A stretch of DNA of 64,000 nt from Hyphomicrobiales bacterium. Its GTDB lineage: Bacteria > Pseudomonadota > Alphaproteobacteria > Rhizobiales > Rhizobiaceae. The stretch lies in the NCBI GenBank assembly GCA_900469475.1, contig UBXG01000002.1, forward strand, positions 160,760 through 224,759, in the 5' to 3' direction. A model generated the notes under the pieces. It was not told the origin of the DNA. It ran no database searches and worked only from the letters and a program-made list of their open reading frames with translations. Each line of letters begins with the position of its first letter. Positions within the stretch are counted from its first letter, which is position 1. Positions 43,732-53,003 of this stretch are shown in pieces. The translations under genes were made by a program, and so were the position numbers.

Positions 43732-44846
43732 TGCAGCACGAGCTCCGCTTGCAGGGCGCCGGCCGATTTGATGCCTTGCAGGATGGCGATGATACCGTCC
43801 GGCTTGACGCCGATATTGTTGAGGCCTGCGACCAGCGTCTTCAGGTCAGGCCCTTCCAGCACCGCCACACGGCCGCCGCTCTTGGTGGCGGTGATATCGG
43901 TCTGGTCCTGGATCGCCGTCTGGCCATCGGAGAAGGGTTCGGGCTGGATCACCTGCGGGTTCTCGCTGACCTGCACGGTCAGCGTCCCGTAGCTGACGGC
44001 GACCGGCGAGACGCGGACGTCGGCGCCAATGACGATCGTACCCGTGCGCTCATTGATGACGACCTTGGCTGGCGTGTCGGTCTGAACATTGAGATTTTCG
44101 ATATCGGCCATCAACCGCGCCAGATCGGCCATCTTCGGCTTGGCAATCGTCACTTCCTGCGAATCCTTGGCTTCTGCGATCGGCGCACCAAACCGCGAGG
44201 TCGCCCAGGTGTTGACCGTGTCGGAAATGCGGATCGATGTCGAGAAATCCGGATTGCGCAGCTGCAGGACCAGATTGACGGAATCCTTGAAACGAGACGG
44301 CAGCTCACGCTCGATGATGGCACCGCCCGGCACGCGGCCAGCCGTGGTAACACCCTCGGTCACCGTGGCGGCGGCACCCTGCGCCTGGAAGCCGGATACG
44401 ATGACGGAGCCCTGCGCCACGGCATAGATCTGTCCATCGGCGCCGCTCAGTGAGGTCATGATCAGCGTGCCGCCGCGCAGCGACGTCGCATCGCCGAGCG
44501 AGCTGACCGTCACGTCGATGCGGCTGCCCGGGCTTGCAAAGGGCGGCAAGTTCGCCGTCACCATGACGGCTGCCGTATTCTTGGCGGCGGACTGGCCGCC
44601 TTGCGTCGAGATGCCGAGGTTCTGGAGCATCGCGCGCATGGACTGCTCGGTGAAAGGCGAGGAACGCAGGCCGTCGCCGGTCCCCTGGAGACCGACGATC
44701 AGACCGTAGCCGATCAGCTGGTTGTCACGGCCGGATTGCAGCGATGCGATATCCTTGATGCGCGATTGCATCGCGAGCGCCGGATCGGCGACGATCAGGC
44801 TCGGCAATGCGAATAGGACTGCGAGTAATTGACGAAGCCGTTTCAT
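43728..44846 (-). CDS. flgI: flagellar P-ring protein FlgI
   Basis: 372 residues with signal peptide (LLAVLFALPSLIVADPALA). Family motifs are SRIKDIASLQSGRDNQLIGYGLIVGLQGTGD at the mature N terminus, LPPFASPGSRIDVTVSSLGDATSLRGG, and NIGVKPDGIIAILQGIKSAGALQAELVL at the end. It forms the periplasmic P ring with the help of FlgA, encoded just upstream (4-bp overlap). Confidence 0.96.
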   Translation of the reverse strand: MKRLRQLLAVLFALPSLIVADPALAMQSRIKDIASLQSGRDNQLIGYGLIVGLQGTGDGLRSSPFTEQSMRAMLQNLGISTQGGQSAAKNTAAVMVTANLPPFASPGSRIDVTVSSLGDATSLRGGTLIMTSLSGADGQIYAVAQGSVIVSGFQAQGAAATVTEGVTTAGRVPGGAIIERELPSRFKDSVNLVLQLRNPDFSTSIRISDTVNTWATSRFGAPIAEAKDSQEVTIAKPKMADLARLMADIENLNVQTDTPAKVVINERTGTIVIGADVRVSPVAVSYGTLTVQVSENPQVIQPEPFSDGQTAIQDQTDITATKSGGRVAVLEGPDLKTLVAGLNNIGVKPDGIIAILQGIKSAGALQAELVLQ

Positions 44847-45343
44847 TTCGCGACCACGCGTATCGTGCCGTTTTGGAGGACCGTGCCGTTGACGATGATG
44901 CCGGAGTCCATGTTGCGGGCGCGGATATTGTCGCCGACGGCGCCGTCATCCAGCGGCGTGCCCGCCGCGGTGATCGTCATGCTGCCCATGCTCATCACCA
45001 GACGAACATTGGAGCCCCGCGTTACCGCATATGGCTGGCGCAGCGCGGAAATGGAAATGGTGCGGCCGGGAAGTAGCGTGCGCTTCGAGACCAAGCCGGT
45101 CACCTCGCGGAGCCGCTTGGCATAGTCACCGCTCAGATTGGGGTTGGTGACATCAACCTCTTCGAGCTGACCGCTGGTGATGATATCGCCCGGATAGATC
45201 GTCTCGGTCGGCACTACGGCAGTTCCGAAACTTCCTCCATCGGTGCTCTGCGCACCGGCGGGTGTAGGCGACGCAAATACGACGGAGAGGCTCGCTGCGG
45301 CGAACCATGCCATTGCCAAGCTTTTCATCCGGCGAAACCTCAT
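44843..45343 (-). CDS. flgA: flagellar P-ring assembly chaperone FlgA
   Basis: 166 residues from 45343, or 161 from the Met at 45328. Signal peptide (MAWFAAASLSVVFASPTPAGAQ) and the FlgA SAF-type domain: VVPTETIYPGDIITSGQLEEVDV, EVTGLVSKRTLLPGRTISISALRQP, and GTVLQNGTIRVVAK. It is a periplasmic chaperone for P-ring formation. It is shorter than enterobacterial FlgA, as usual in alphaproteobacteria. Confidence 0.93.
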   Translation of the reverse strand: MRFRRMKSLAMAWFAAASLSVVFASPTPAGAQSTDGGSFGTAVVPTETIYPGDIITSGQLEEVDVTNPNLSGDYAKRLREVTGLVSKRTLLPGRTISISALRQPYAVTRGSNVRLVMSMGSMTITAAGTPLDDGAVGDNIRARNMDSGIIVNGTVLQNGTIRVVAK

Positions 45344-45362
45344 GTTTGGCCCGTCCCTCTCG

Positions 45363-46151
45363 TTACTTCAGGTTCTTGCTGACGACCTGCGCCATTTCGT
45401 CGGCCGTGGTGATGACCTTCGAATTCATCTCATAGGCGCGCTGCGCGGTGATCAGATCGGTAATTTCCTTGACGGGATCGACGTTCGACGATTCGAGATA
45501 GAATTGCTTCATGTAGCCGAAGCCGTTCTGATTGGGATCTGAGACAACCGGATCGCCGGAGGCCGGCGTCTGCGTGAAGAGGTTGCTGCCCATCGGCTGC
45601 AGGCCGGCTTCGTTGACGAAATTGGCAATCTGCAACTGGCCGAGTACCGTCGGCGTCGTCGCCGTGCCGATGATTGCAGAAACCTGGCCGGACTGGCTGA
45701 CGGTGAGGCTGGTGGCATTGTTCGGAACGGTAATGCCCGGCGCCAATGTGTTGCCATCGGGCGTGACGATCTGGCCGGTATCACTTCTGTTGAAAGAGCC
45801 GGCGCGGGTGTAGGCGATCGTGCGGTCGGGCATCTGGATCTGGAACCAGCCGCGACCGACCAGAGCGATATCGAGATCGTTTTGCGTCTGCGAGAGTTGG
45901 CCCTGGACCTGGATGTTGCGTACGGCCACGGTCTGCACGCCGAGGCCGATATTGGCGCCTTCCGGCACCACCGCCTGGTTCGGCCTGTTGGCAATGCCCT
46001 TGGCGCGTTCCGTTTGATAAAGAAGGTCGGAAAACTCGGCGCGCGAGCGCTTGTAACCCGTCGTGTTGATGTTCGCGATGTTGTTCGCGATCACTTCGAG
46101 ATTGGTCTGCTGGGCGTCCATGCCCGTCGCGGCAATTGCGAGCGCTCTCAT
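45363..46151 (-). CDS. flgG: flagellar distal rod protein FlgG
   Basis: 262 residues from the ATG at 46151 ([20 protein letters not shown]), which matches the canonical FlgG length; an upstream in-frame extension is not family-like. The N-terminal motif is [20 protein letters not shown] and the C-terminal motif is [38 protein letters not shown]. It forms the distal rod. It starts 19 bp upstream of flgA. Confidence 0.96.
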   Translation of the reverse strand: MRALAIAATGMDAQQTNLEVIANNIANINTTGYKRSRAEFSDLLYQTERAKGIANRPNQAVVPEGANIGLGVQTVAVRNIQVQGQLSQTQNDLDIALVGRGWFQIQMPDRTIAYTRAGSFNRSDTGQIVTPDGNTLAPGITVPNNATSLTVSQSGQVSAIIGTATTPTVLGQLQIANFVNEAGLQPMGSNLFTQTPASGDPVVSDPNQNGFGYMKQFYLESSNVDPVKEITDLITAQRAYEMNSKVITTADEMAQVVSKNLK

Positions 46152-46248
46152 GCTGTCGTCCTTCGAGCCAGGGCGGGATCTCCGAAACCGCGAAGCGGCC
46201 TGCGAACAACTCACGCCAAATCAAATAATTAGAGCGGAAAACCCCACA

Positions 46249-46599
46249 CTAGATCTGCATCTTCGTAATATCGAGAAACGCCGAGACCACCTTGTCGCGC
46301 AGTGCGATCGCGGTCTGCAGGGTCTGATCGGCCTGCATGACCTTATCGACCACCTCGCGGGTGCTCATCGTGCCCTTGATACCGGCAAAGGAGGCTTTTT
46401 CAGCATCCTTGAGCGAATTGATGGAATCCTTCGCGACATTCGCCATGACGGATGCGAAGCTCATTCCGGCATCTACGCCCGCGGCAACGGCCGGCGAGGC
46501 GTTCAGCGCGCCGGAAGCGGCGGAGGTCATATCCGTGGCGATGCTGCCAAGGCCGCGTGTCGCCGAGAGGGAGGCTACATTCTTAATCGCGTCAATCAT
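46249..46599 (-). CDS. fliE: flagellar hook-basal body protein FliE
   Basis: 116 residues. The C-terminal pattern [64 protein letters not shown] (in order) is characteristic of FliE, which joins the MS ring to the rod. It overlaps flgC by 4 bp. Confidence 0.95.
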   Translation of the reverse strand: MIDAIKNVASLSATRGLGSIATDMTSAASGALNASPAVAAGVDAGMSFASVMANVAKDSINSLKDAEKASFAGIKGTMSTREVVDKVMQADQTLQTAIALRDKVVSAFLDITKMQI

Positions 46600-47012
46600 T
46601 GGTTCTTCAGCAAATCAATAGTGGAGGAGATGAGATCACGGGCCTGTCTGACCGTCTGCAGATTGGCCTCGTATGAACGATTGGCCTCCCGCATGTCGGC
46701 CATCTCGACCAGAACGTTGACGTTGGGCATCTTGACGTAGCCCTTCTGGTCGGCGGCAGGATTACTGGGATCGTATTCTTCGACGAACTTGCCGGTGTCC
46801 TCGCCGAGTTTCTTGACGCCGACCGTGGTCAGGCCATTGGCACGATCCATCTCGGCACCGAACGTCACGGTCTTGCGCCGATAAGGATCGGCACCCGGCG
46901 TGTCGCCCGTCGAGCGGGCATTGGCGATATTTTCGGAGACGATACGCAGGCGAGTCGATTGAGCCTCCAGGCCGGAGCCTGCAATTTTCAATGCGGCTGA
47001 TAAGGGGTCCAT
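46596..47012 (-). CDS. flgC: flagellar proximal rod protein FlgC
   Basis: 138 residues, the usual size. The N terminus [20 protein letters not shown], then [20 protein letters not shown], and the C terminus [32 protein letters not shown] are diagnostic. It is part of the proximal rod with FlgB and FliE, in the order flgB-flgC-fliE. Confidence 0.96.
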   Translation of the reverse strand: MDPLSAALKIAGSGLEAQSTRLRIVSENIANARSTGDTPGADPYRRKTVTFGAEMDRANGLTTVGVKKLGEDTGKFVEEYDPSNPAADQKGYVKMPNVNVLVEMADMREANRSYEANLQTVRQARDLISSTIDLLKNQ

Positions 47013-47028
47013 GACATCTTCACTTCAT

Positions 47029-47421
47029 CTATTGTTTTACGGCCATCAACATCATGCGATGAAAGGAGCCGACGAGGGCGGTGTTCAAGCTGTACTGGCG
47101 CTTGATGTCACCGGCCTTGGCGAGCTCGTCCTCCAGGCCGACGGTGTTACCCGACTCCTGGACACCAATTTCCTGGTTGAGCGGCGCCTCTTCGACGTTG
47201 ACGTTGCCGCTCGTGCTGAATTCGTTGCCCGAAAGATGCGCAGGACTGGTCCGCACCATGTTGACGTTCTGGTTGTCCAGAACCGCCTGGAACGGCGTGA
47301 CATCCTTGGCGTGAAACTTCGGGGTATTGGCATTGGCGATATTGCCGGCAACAACCTGCTGACGCACCTGGAGCCACTCCGCTTGCCGCGAGGCCAGGTC
47401 AAAGAGCTGAATGGGTTGCAT
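47029..47421 (-). CDS. flgB: flagellar proximal rod protein FlgB
   Basis: 130 residues from the ATG at 47421 (MQPIQLFDLASRQAEWLQVR); the frame stays open upstream to 47586 but that overlaps the next gene and is not family-like. The motif QQVVAGNIANANTPKFHAKD and the C-terminal end LNTALVGSFHRMMLMAV are typical. It is a proximal rod subunit. Confidence 0.95.
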   Translation of the reverse strand: MQPIQLFDLASRQAEWLQVRQQVVAGNIANANTPKFHAKDVTPFQAVLDNQNVNMVRTSPAHLSGNEFSTSGNVNVEEAPLNQEIGVQESGNTVGLEDELAKAGDIKRQYSLNTALVGSFHRMMLMAVKQ

Positions 47422-47540
47422 GGGCTTCTCTCCGTTCTTACACTGTGAATCTAGCGGGATAATCTTGCGTGGGACTTGCGGGAAATGCGTTCCTGTAAAG
47501 TCTTCGAAGTGCCTGAAATCCAGGCGATTCCGTGCTTGCC

Positions 47541-48107
47541 TCAATTGCTGCCGTAGACATCGCCCGTCGAGGTGACGATGACCCATTTTCCTTCCCGTTG
47601 CTCGATCGAAGCCAGCCGGCTGCTGTCAGGCAGAAGCGATCCGACACGGACGACATACATGCCGGTGTCGTCCTCAATCAGAGCGCGGCCATTGGCGACA
47701 TGCAGCAGCTGGAAGGCAGACTTGCCGGGGAACGGCTGCTGATCGGCCGGCGGCCCCTTGTCATCCTCACGGCCGGTATCGCTGACCGTTGCCGTCGTCA
47801 GCGGATCGGGGATGAGATCCTTCGGTTGCGAGGGATTCTTGTTGACCATGGCAAGCGGCGACACGCTGACAACGGTGCGGCCAGGCCAGTTGGGCAGATC
47901 GCGGGTGCGATCGCCTTCGGCCACCTGGATGCCGAACTTCTCCGGGTTCAGAAAGACATACCAGGGAAAGAAGGCCGAGGCACCGGCCAGCGCCAGCCCG
48001 GTAAAGGCCAGAGCCTTGTCCGCAACAGTTCGCCTTCTCGCCGATTTCGGCGGGGCGACCGGTTCGTCTGCTTCGGATTCTCTCACTTGCGGCCTCTTTC
48101 TCAGCAT
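47541..48107 (-). CDS. conserved flagellar-cluster membrane protein downstream of fliI
   Basis: 188 residues from the ATG at 48107 (MLRKRPQVRESEADEPVAPP); the longer frame to 48239 would run into fliI. A basic cytoplasmic N terminus, one membrane helix (KALAFTGLALAGASAFFPWYVFL) and a periplasmic part ending in a small strand-rich domain (AFQLLHVANGRALIEDDTGMYVVRVGSLLPD, then GKWVIVTSTGDVYGSN). A homologue holds the same place in S. meliloti. The role is unknown; the C-terminal domain looks like a pilot- or PilP-like strand motif, a weak resemblance only. Confidence 0.75.
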   Translation of the reverse strand: MLRKRPQVRESEADEPVAPPKSARRRTVADKALAFTGLALAGASAFFPWYVFLNPEKFGIQVAEGDRTRDLPNWPGRTVVSVSPLAMVNKNPSQPKDLIPDPLTTATVSDTGREDDKGPPADQQPFPGKSAFQLLHVANGRALIEDDTGMYVVRVGSLLPDSSRLASIEQREGKWVIVTSTGDVYGSN

Positions 48108-48171
48108 GACGTTCAGCAATCTTCGACAGGCTTGCGGACAGGAAAAAACGAGATCGTGCGACGGACGGCCA

Positions 48172-49557
48172 TCACTTGGCCCTGGCGGGGACGCCGCCCG
48201 AAGCATTCCTGAGCGCCGTCGCGAGATCGGTAAAAGCATCCGCCGACGGCTCTTCGCCCGGCGTCTGCTTCAGTATGTCGTAGATAATCGGGACCTGGCG
48301 CACCGCGATATCGAGATCGGCGTCGGCGCCCTGGCGATAACCGCCGATCAGACGCAGATCGCGCGTTTCCTCGTAGCGATGCACCAACGCCTTCAGGCGC
48401 GAAACCAGCTTTTCCTGATCCGAAGTCCAGGCCTTGCGTGCCAGACGCGACACGGATGCCAGCGGGTCGATCGGCGGATAGCGTCCCTCTTCGGCCAGGC
48501 TACGCTGCAGCACGATGTGACCGTCGAGAATGCCACGGGTGGAATCGGCGATCGGGTCGTTATGATTGTCGCCATCGACCAGGATGGAGATGATGGCGGT
48601 GATGGTGCCGGTCCCCTCCGGTCCCGGGCCTGCCCGCTCGAGAAGGCGTGGCAACTCGGTAAAAACGGACGCCGGATATCCGCGTGCGATCGGCGGCTCG
48701 CCGGAGGCAGTCGCCACTTCGCGGATGGCATGAGCAAAACGGGTGACGCTATCGACGATCAGGAGAACGTTATCGCCCCTGTCGCGGAAATGCTCGGCGA
48801 TGGTGATGGCCGAAAGCGGCGCCATCTTGCGCAGCATCGGACTCTCGTCGCTGGTCGCAACGACGGCGACCGACTTCTGCATGTGGGAACCCAGCGTATC
48901 CTCGATGAATTCGCGCACTTCGCGGCCGCGTTCGCCGACGAGCGCGATCACCACCTTGTCAAAAGCATCGGCCCTTGCCAGCATCGACAGCAGCGTCGAT
49001 TTGCCGACGCCGGAGCCGGCGAAGATGCCGAGGCGCTGGCCAAGACAGAGCGGCGAAAAGATATCGATGGCGCGAACGCCGGTTTTGAAGCCGGTTTCAA
49101 CGCGCTTGCGCATCATCGACGGCGGCGCCGTATTTGCGATCGAGCGCGCTTCCAGACCCGATGTCAGGGGACCAAGGCCATCGATCGGCTCGCCGAGCGA
49201 GTTGATCGTGCGGCCGCACCAGCTGTCATCGGGCGCGATACGGAAAGCACCCTTGCGGATGATGGTGTCCTGGATGCCGATCGGCTCGCCCGGCTCGATC
49301 GGACAGACATAGGTGAGTTCCGGTTCGACGCGAACGACTTCGCCGAGATGGACACCGGTCGACGACCGATGCGCGACGAAATCGCCGAGGCGCACCTGCC
49401 TGGAAAGACCGGCAACCGTATAGTGTCCAGCGGCGATGGTGCGCACATGACCGCCATGGGCCACGGCATTCTCCGCCAGCGCATATTGGCCCGCCAGGAC
49501 GGCCATATGCGAAAGCTTCGGCGACAGCGCGCCCTCCGGCAACCGATCCTCGACCAT
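48172..49557 (-). CDS. fliI: flagellum-specific ATPase FliI
   Basis: 461 residues. Walker A GSGVGKST at about 181-188, GERGREVREFIEDTLG, Walker B NVLLIVDSVTRFAHAIREVA, and the ARGYPASVFTELPRLLERAGPG block are all present, as in FliI/F-type ATPases. It powers substrate unfolding and entry into the export gate, regulated by FliH and FliJ (candidates at 30489 and 16513). It starts 12 bp after flgF. Confidence 0.96.
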   Translation of the reverse strand: MVEDRLPEGALSPKLSHMAVLAGQYALAENAVAHGGHVRTIAAGHYTVAGLSRQVRLGDFVAHRSSTGVHLGEVVRVEPELTYVCPIEPGEPIGIQDTIIRKGAFRIAPDDSWCGRTINSLGEPIDGLGPLTSGLEARSIANTAPPSMMRKRVETGFKTGVRAIDIFSPLCLGQRLGIFAGSGVGKSTLLSMLARADAFDKVVIALVGERGREVREFIEDTLGSHMQKSVAVVATSDESPMLRKMAPLSAITIAEHFRDRGDNVLLIVDSVTRFAHAIREVATASGEPPIARGYPASVFTELPRLLERAGPGPEGTGTITAIISILVDGDNHNDPIADSTRGILDGHIVLQRSLAEEGRYPPIDPLASVSRLARKAWTSDQEKLVSRLKALVHRYEETRDLRLIGGYRQGADADLDIAVRQVPIIYDILKQTPGEEPSADAFTDLATALRNASGGVPARAK

Positions 49558-49569
49558 GATAAGCCCTCT

Positions 49570-50310
49570 TTACTGGCTGCCGCCGAGAGTTTTGATGGCG
49601 TCGGTGAGCGTGCCTTCGCTGCTGCTGGTGAGCGTGCTGATATTGTCGAAGGCACGGCTGACCTCGATAAGATTGGTCATTTCCCGCATGCCGTTGACGT
49701 TGGAGTTTTCGAGGTAGCCCTGTGCAATCCCGATACTTGAGCGATCGATCACCGGCTGCGGCGTATCGGTCGGCAGGATGCCGCTGTTTTCGTAGCGCAG
49801 GAAGCCCTTGCTGACATCGGCGCTATAGAGGCCGATCTGGCCCATGCTCCGGCCATTCTGCGTGATCGTGCCGTTCGACGCGACGCTCGGCGGACCGCCG
49901 GCGGGGTCGAGCTGGATCGGCGCACCGCCCGGATCGAGGACCGGGAAGCCACGTGTGGAAACCAGCGCGCCGCTTTCGGTCATGGTGAAGCGGCCGTCGC
50001 GCGTCAGCACCAGGCCGGCCGGCGTATTCATGCCGAAATAGGCATCCCCCTTGACGGCAAAATCGAAGAGATTGCCGGTGTTCTGAAGTTCGCCATTGTC
50101 GGTGGAGAGATAATCGTTGCCCTGAGAGACGAAGGCGACCTTGGCGTTGAGCTTGTTTTCCGTATTGCTGAGGACCTGATCGAACTTGACCTCGGTGCCA
50201 CGGAAGCCCGTCGTGTTCACGTTCGCCAGATTGTCGGCGATCGTCGTCAGACGCCGCTCGAGCGCCATCTGGGATGACAGCGCGACATAAATACCAGACT
50301 GCATTTTCAA
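49570..50310 (-). CDS. flgF: flagellar proximal rod protein FlgF
   Basis: 246 residues. N-terminal motif SGIYVALSSQMALERRLTTI, then ADNLANVNTTGFRGTEVKFD; C-terminal motif YLENSNVNGMREMTNLIEVSRAFDNISTL. It is close to FlgG but has the FlgF-type start and length. It is first in the minus-strand run that ends at fliP and divergent from motA; the 217 bp between them must hold both promoters. Confidence 0.94.
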   Translation of the reverse strand: MKMQSGIYVALSSQMALERRLTTIADNLANVNTTGFRGTEVKFDQVLSNTENKLNAKVAFVSQGNDYLSTDNGELQNTGNLFDFAVKGDAYFGMNTPAGLVLTRDGRFTMTESGALVSTRGFPVLDPGGAPIQLDPAGGPPSVASNGTITQNGRSMGQIGLYSADVSKGFLRYENSGILPTDTPQPVIDRSSIGIAQGYLENSNVNGMREMTNLIEVSRAFDNISTLTSSSEGTLTDAIKTLGGSQ

Positions 50311-50527
50311 CGCCCTCCGGACATTGGAGAATAACGGGAAAGGAAACGCCGCAGGCGCTCCTACATTTCGTTAGCGGGGCATGGATGCCCTTACCCGCAA
50401 TCCTGCAGGGCTTGGCTTGTGCGAAGCTGACAAGGCAAAAAGGATGTTCGGAGACCCATCGAACAGCCTCACGCAAGGCAGGTCCCCTAGTTCATCATAT
50501 GAAGCAACGTTCAGGTGTGGACCGACG

Positions 50528-51400
50528 ATGAATATTATTATCGGATTTGTAGTGACCTGCGGCTGCATCATAGGCAGCTTCATGGCTATGGGCGGAGATG
50601 TAGGCGCGCTGTTCCAGCCTTTCGAATTCGTCATTATCGCAGGCGCCGGTCTCGGCGGCTTCATCATGGCCAATCCGATGAAGGTGGTGAAGGATTCCGG
50701 CAAAGCGCTCGGAGAGGCCTTCCGCCACGCGGTTCCCAAGGAGCGTGACTATCTCGACACGCTCGGCGTACTCTATGCCCTGATGCGCGATCTGCGCACC
50801 AAGTCGCGCAACGAGATCGAAGCCCATATCGACAATCCCGATGAATCGGCGATCTTCAAGGCTGCTCCGACTGTATTGAAGAACAAGGATCTGACGGCTT
50901 TCATCTGCGACTACGTCCGGCTCATCATCATCGGCAATGCCCGCTCGCACGAGATCGAGGCACTGATGGACGAAGAGCTCGAAACGATGCAGCACGACAA
51001 GATGAAGCCCTATCATTCGATCACGATCATGGGCGATTCCTTCCCGGCGATCGGTATCGTCGCTGCCGTTCTCGGCGTCATCAAGGCCATGAGCCACATC
51101 AACGAATCACCCGAAGTGCTCGGCCATCTCATCGGTTCGGCGCTGGTCGGCACCTTCCTCGGCATTATCCTGTCCTATTCCGTCTGCGCACCGCTGGTTT
51201 CCCAGATCAAGGTCGTGCGCAACAAGCAGCATCGCCTCTACGTCATCGTGAAGCAGACGCTGCTTGCCTACATGAACGGATCGGTGCCGCAGGTCGCCCT
51301 CGAATACGGCCGCAAGACCATCTCTTCCTACGAACGTCCATCGATCGATGCCGTCGAGCAGGAAATGATGAACCCCGGCGGTGAGAGCAAGGCAGCCTGA
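50528..51400 (+). CDS. motA: flagellar stator protein MotA
   Basis: 290 residues from the ATG at 50528 ([20 protein letters not shown]), matching family length; the in-frame leader from 50381 is not family-like. Four membrane segments, the cytoplasmic loop with [20 protein letters not shown], then [20 protein letters not shown] and [20 protein letters not shown]. It forms the proton channel with MotB. It heads the plus-strand operon motA-fliM-fliN-fliG-flhB. Confidence 0.96.
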   Translation: MNIIIGFVVTCGCIIGSFMAMGGDVGALFQPFEFVIIAGAGLGGFIMANPMKVVKDSGKALGEAFRHAVPKERDYLDTLGVLYALMRDLRTKSRNEIEAHIDNPDESAIFKAAPTVLKNKDLTAFICDYVRLIIIGNARSHEIEALMDEELETMQHDKMKPYHSITIMGDSFPAIGIVAAVLGVIKAMSHINESPEVLGHLIGSALVGTFLGIILSYSVCAPLVSQIKVVRNKQHRLYVIVKQTLLAYMNGSVPQVALEYGRKTISSYERPSIDAVEQEMMNPGGESKAA

Positions 51401-51405
51401 CGAAT

Positions 51406-52353
51406 ATGAGCCAGCAATCCGCGCACAGGGCACAGACGATGGACCGCACCCTTTTTGCCAAGCTTACAGGCAATCTCGGCGATCAGGCGACGCTTGCGAA
51501 ACTCGGCACCGCCTTCGCCCAGGTCTACGCCGAATTCCTGCCCGACATCATCAAGAGCGAGACGGGCCTGGACATCAACATCGCCTATGCCGACTGTCAG
51601 TCCGGCTCGATGAACGAGCTGATTGCCGGGCTCGGTGGCCATCATGCGCTGGTCAACGGTTCGCTGCGCAACTGGGCCCCTAACTTCATCCTCGGCTGCG
51701 GCGCCGGCTTTATCATGACGCTGATGGAGCATATGCTGGGCGCACGCGCTGAAGATATGGAAGCGCCGGTCGCGCGGCCACTTTCAGTGATCGAACTCGA
51801 TCTTTCCGTCATGGTGTTCGAAAAGATCGCCAAAGTGCTTCGCTCGGCGGTGAATGCAGCCGGCGGTTTCGAGCCCTATCTTGACCAGCCTTATAATGTC
51901 GAAGACCGCCCGGCGGCCATCGGTGACAACGGTAACGATTTTGCCGCTGCGATCACAATGACGATCTCGCTCGGCAAGTCGATTTCGCAGATCGTTATCA
52001 TCGCACCGCAACGCGACCTGCTGCGCACCGTCGTCAGCACGCCTCGCGCCAAGAACCCGACGGCCGCTTCCCAGACATGGTCGGAGCAGCTCGGCGAGCA
52101 GGTGCGCCGCTCGCAGGTAACGCTCGAAGCGCGAGTTCGGCTCGAATCGCTGACGCTCGATACCATTTCCAAGCTCGCGGTCGGCGATGTCATTCCCTTC
52201 ATGGATCATAGCGGCGACGTCCGGGTCGAGGTCAGCGCCAACAGCAAAGACCTCTACATTTGCGAATTCGGCCGCTCTGGCGAAAATTATACCGTGCGCG
52301 TCAAGGACAACGTCAACTCCGACGACGAGCTTCTTCGACACTTGATGAATTGA
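51406..52353 (+). CDS. fliM: flagellar motor switch protein FliM (divergent)
   Basis: 315 residues. The CheC-like middle domain and SpoA-like end (LESLTLDTISKLAVGDVIPF, then VSANSKDLYICEFGRSGENY) identify FliM in the C ring, and the position between motA and fliN agrees. The protein is divergent: it begins MSQQSAHRAQTMDRTLFAKL and lacks the LSQxEIDALL peptide that binds CheY-P in enterobacterial FliM. It starts 5 bp after motA. Confidence 0.88.
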   Translation: MSQQSAHRAQTMDRTLFAKLTGNLGDQATLAKLGTAFAQVYAEFLPDIIKSETGLDINIAYADCQSGSMNELIAGLGGHHALVNGSLRNWAPNFILGCGAGFIMTLMEHMLGARAEDMEAPVARPLSVIELDLSVMVFEKIAKVLRSAVNAAGGFEPYLDQPYNVEDRPAAIGDNGNDFAAAITMTISLGKSISQIVIIAPQRDLLRTVVSTPRAKNPTAASQTWSEQLGEQVRRSQVTLEARVRLESLTLDTISKLAVGDVIPFMDHSGDVRVEVSANSKDLYICEFGRSGENYTVRVKDNVNSDDELLRHLMN

Positions 52354-52416
52354 TCTGCTGGCGTGTGAGCCCACTCACGGCAGCTTGAGGCAAGTTTCAA
52401 CTGGAATAGTGATTTC

Positions 52417-52953
52417 ATGGCTACGAAGACGACACAGCAAAGCAGCGAGGAATCGCTCGACATTTCGAACAGCGATGCCGCCTTGGACGAGGCCATCGAT
52501 GGTCTGCGGGGCGTCCTGAAGAAAGACAATGACGGCAGCCTGCCCGACTTCGAGGCCGACGCATTCGGCGCCGAAACGGGCACGGACCTTTCCACCTTCG
52601 GCGATTTCGGCGACGACAATTCCACTCCGGCCTTCGATGACGGCGAATTCGGCGTCGCTTCGGCGGCGGCCGCACCGGTTGCTCCCGGCAGCGCGCTGAC
52701 CGCCAATATGGACCTGATCATGGACATCCCGATCGACGTCCAGATCATGCTCGGCAGCAGCCGCATGCCGGTATCCGGCCTGATGAACCTGACTGAAGGC
52801 GCAATCATCGCGCTCGACAAGAAGATCGGCGAGCCGGTCGAGATTACCGTGAACGGCCGCAAAATCGGCCGGGGCGAGATTACCGTTCTGGAACATGACG
52901 ACACCAGATTCGGCATCAAGCTCACTGAAATTTATAACGCGAAGAAAAGCTGA
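52417..52953 (+). CDS. fliN: flagellar motor switch protein FliN
   Basis: 178 residues. An acidic, Asp/Ala-rich N-terminal half (about 1-90) precedes the SpoA domain ([53 protein letters not shown]), the C-ring component. The N-terminal extension makes it longer than E. coli FliN (137 residues). It lies between fliM and fliG. Confidence 0.95.
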   Translation: MATKTTQQSSEESLDISNSDAALDEAIDGLRGVLKKDNDGSLPDFEADAFGAETGTDLSTFGDFGDDNSTPAFDDGEFGVASAAAAPVAPGSALTANMDLIMDIPIDVQIMLGSSRMPVSGLMNLTEGAIIALDKKIGEPVEITVNGRKIGRGEITVLEHDDTRFGIKLTEIYNAKKS

Positions 52954-53003
52954 ACCCTGCTCATGACGAGCCCACTCCCCCTTGCGGGACGGAGACGAAG
53001 ACC

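Noticed and set aside
45363..46151. flgG considered as a possible relocated flgE
   Set aside because: Length (262) and both termini are FlgG-type, and it stands in the standard flgG position before flgA; flgF at 49570 is likewise FlgF.
47758..49740. 660-residue open frame on the plus strand opposite fliI
   Set aside because: Antisense shadow of fliI and flgF; Arg/Asp-rich without structure.
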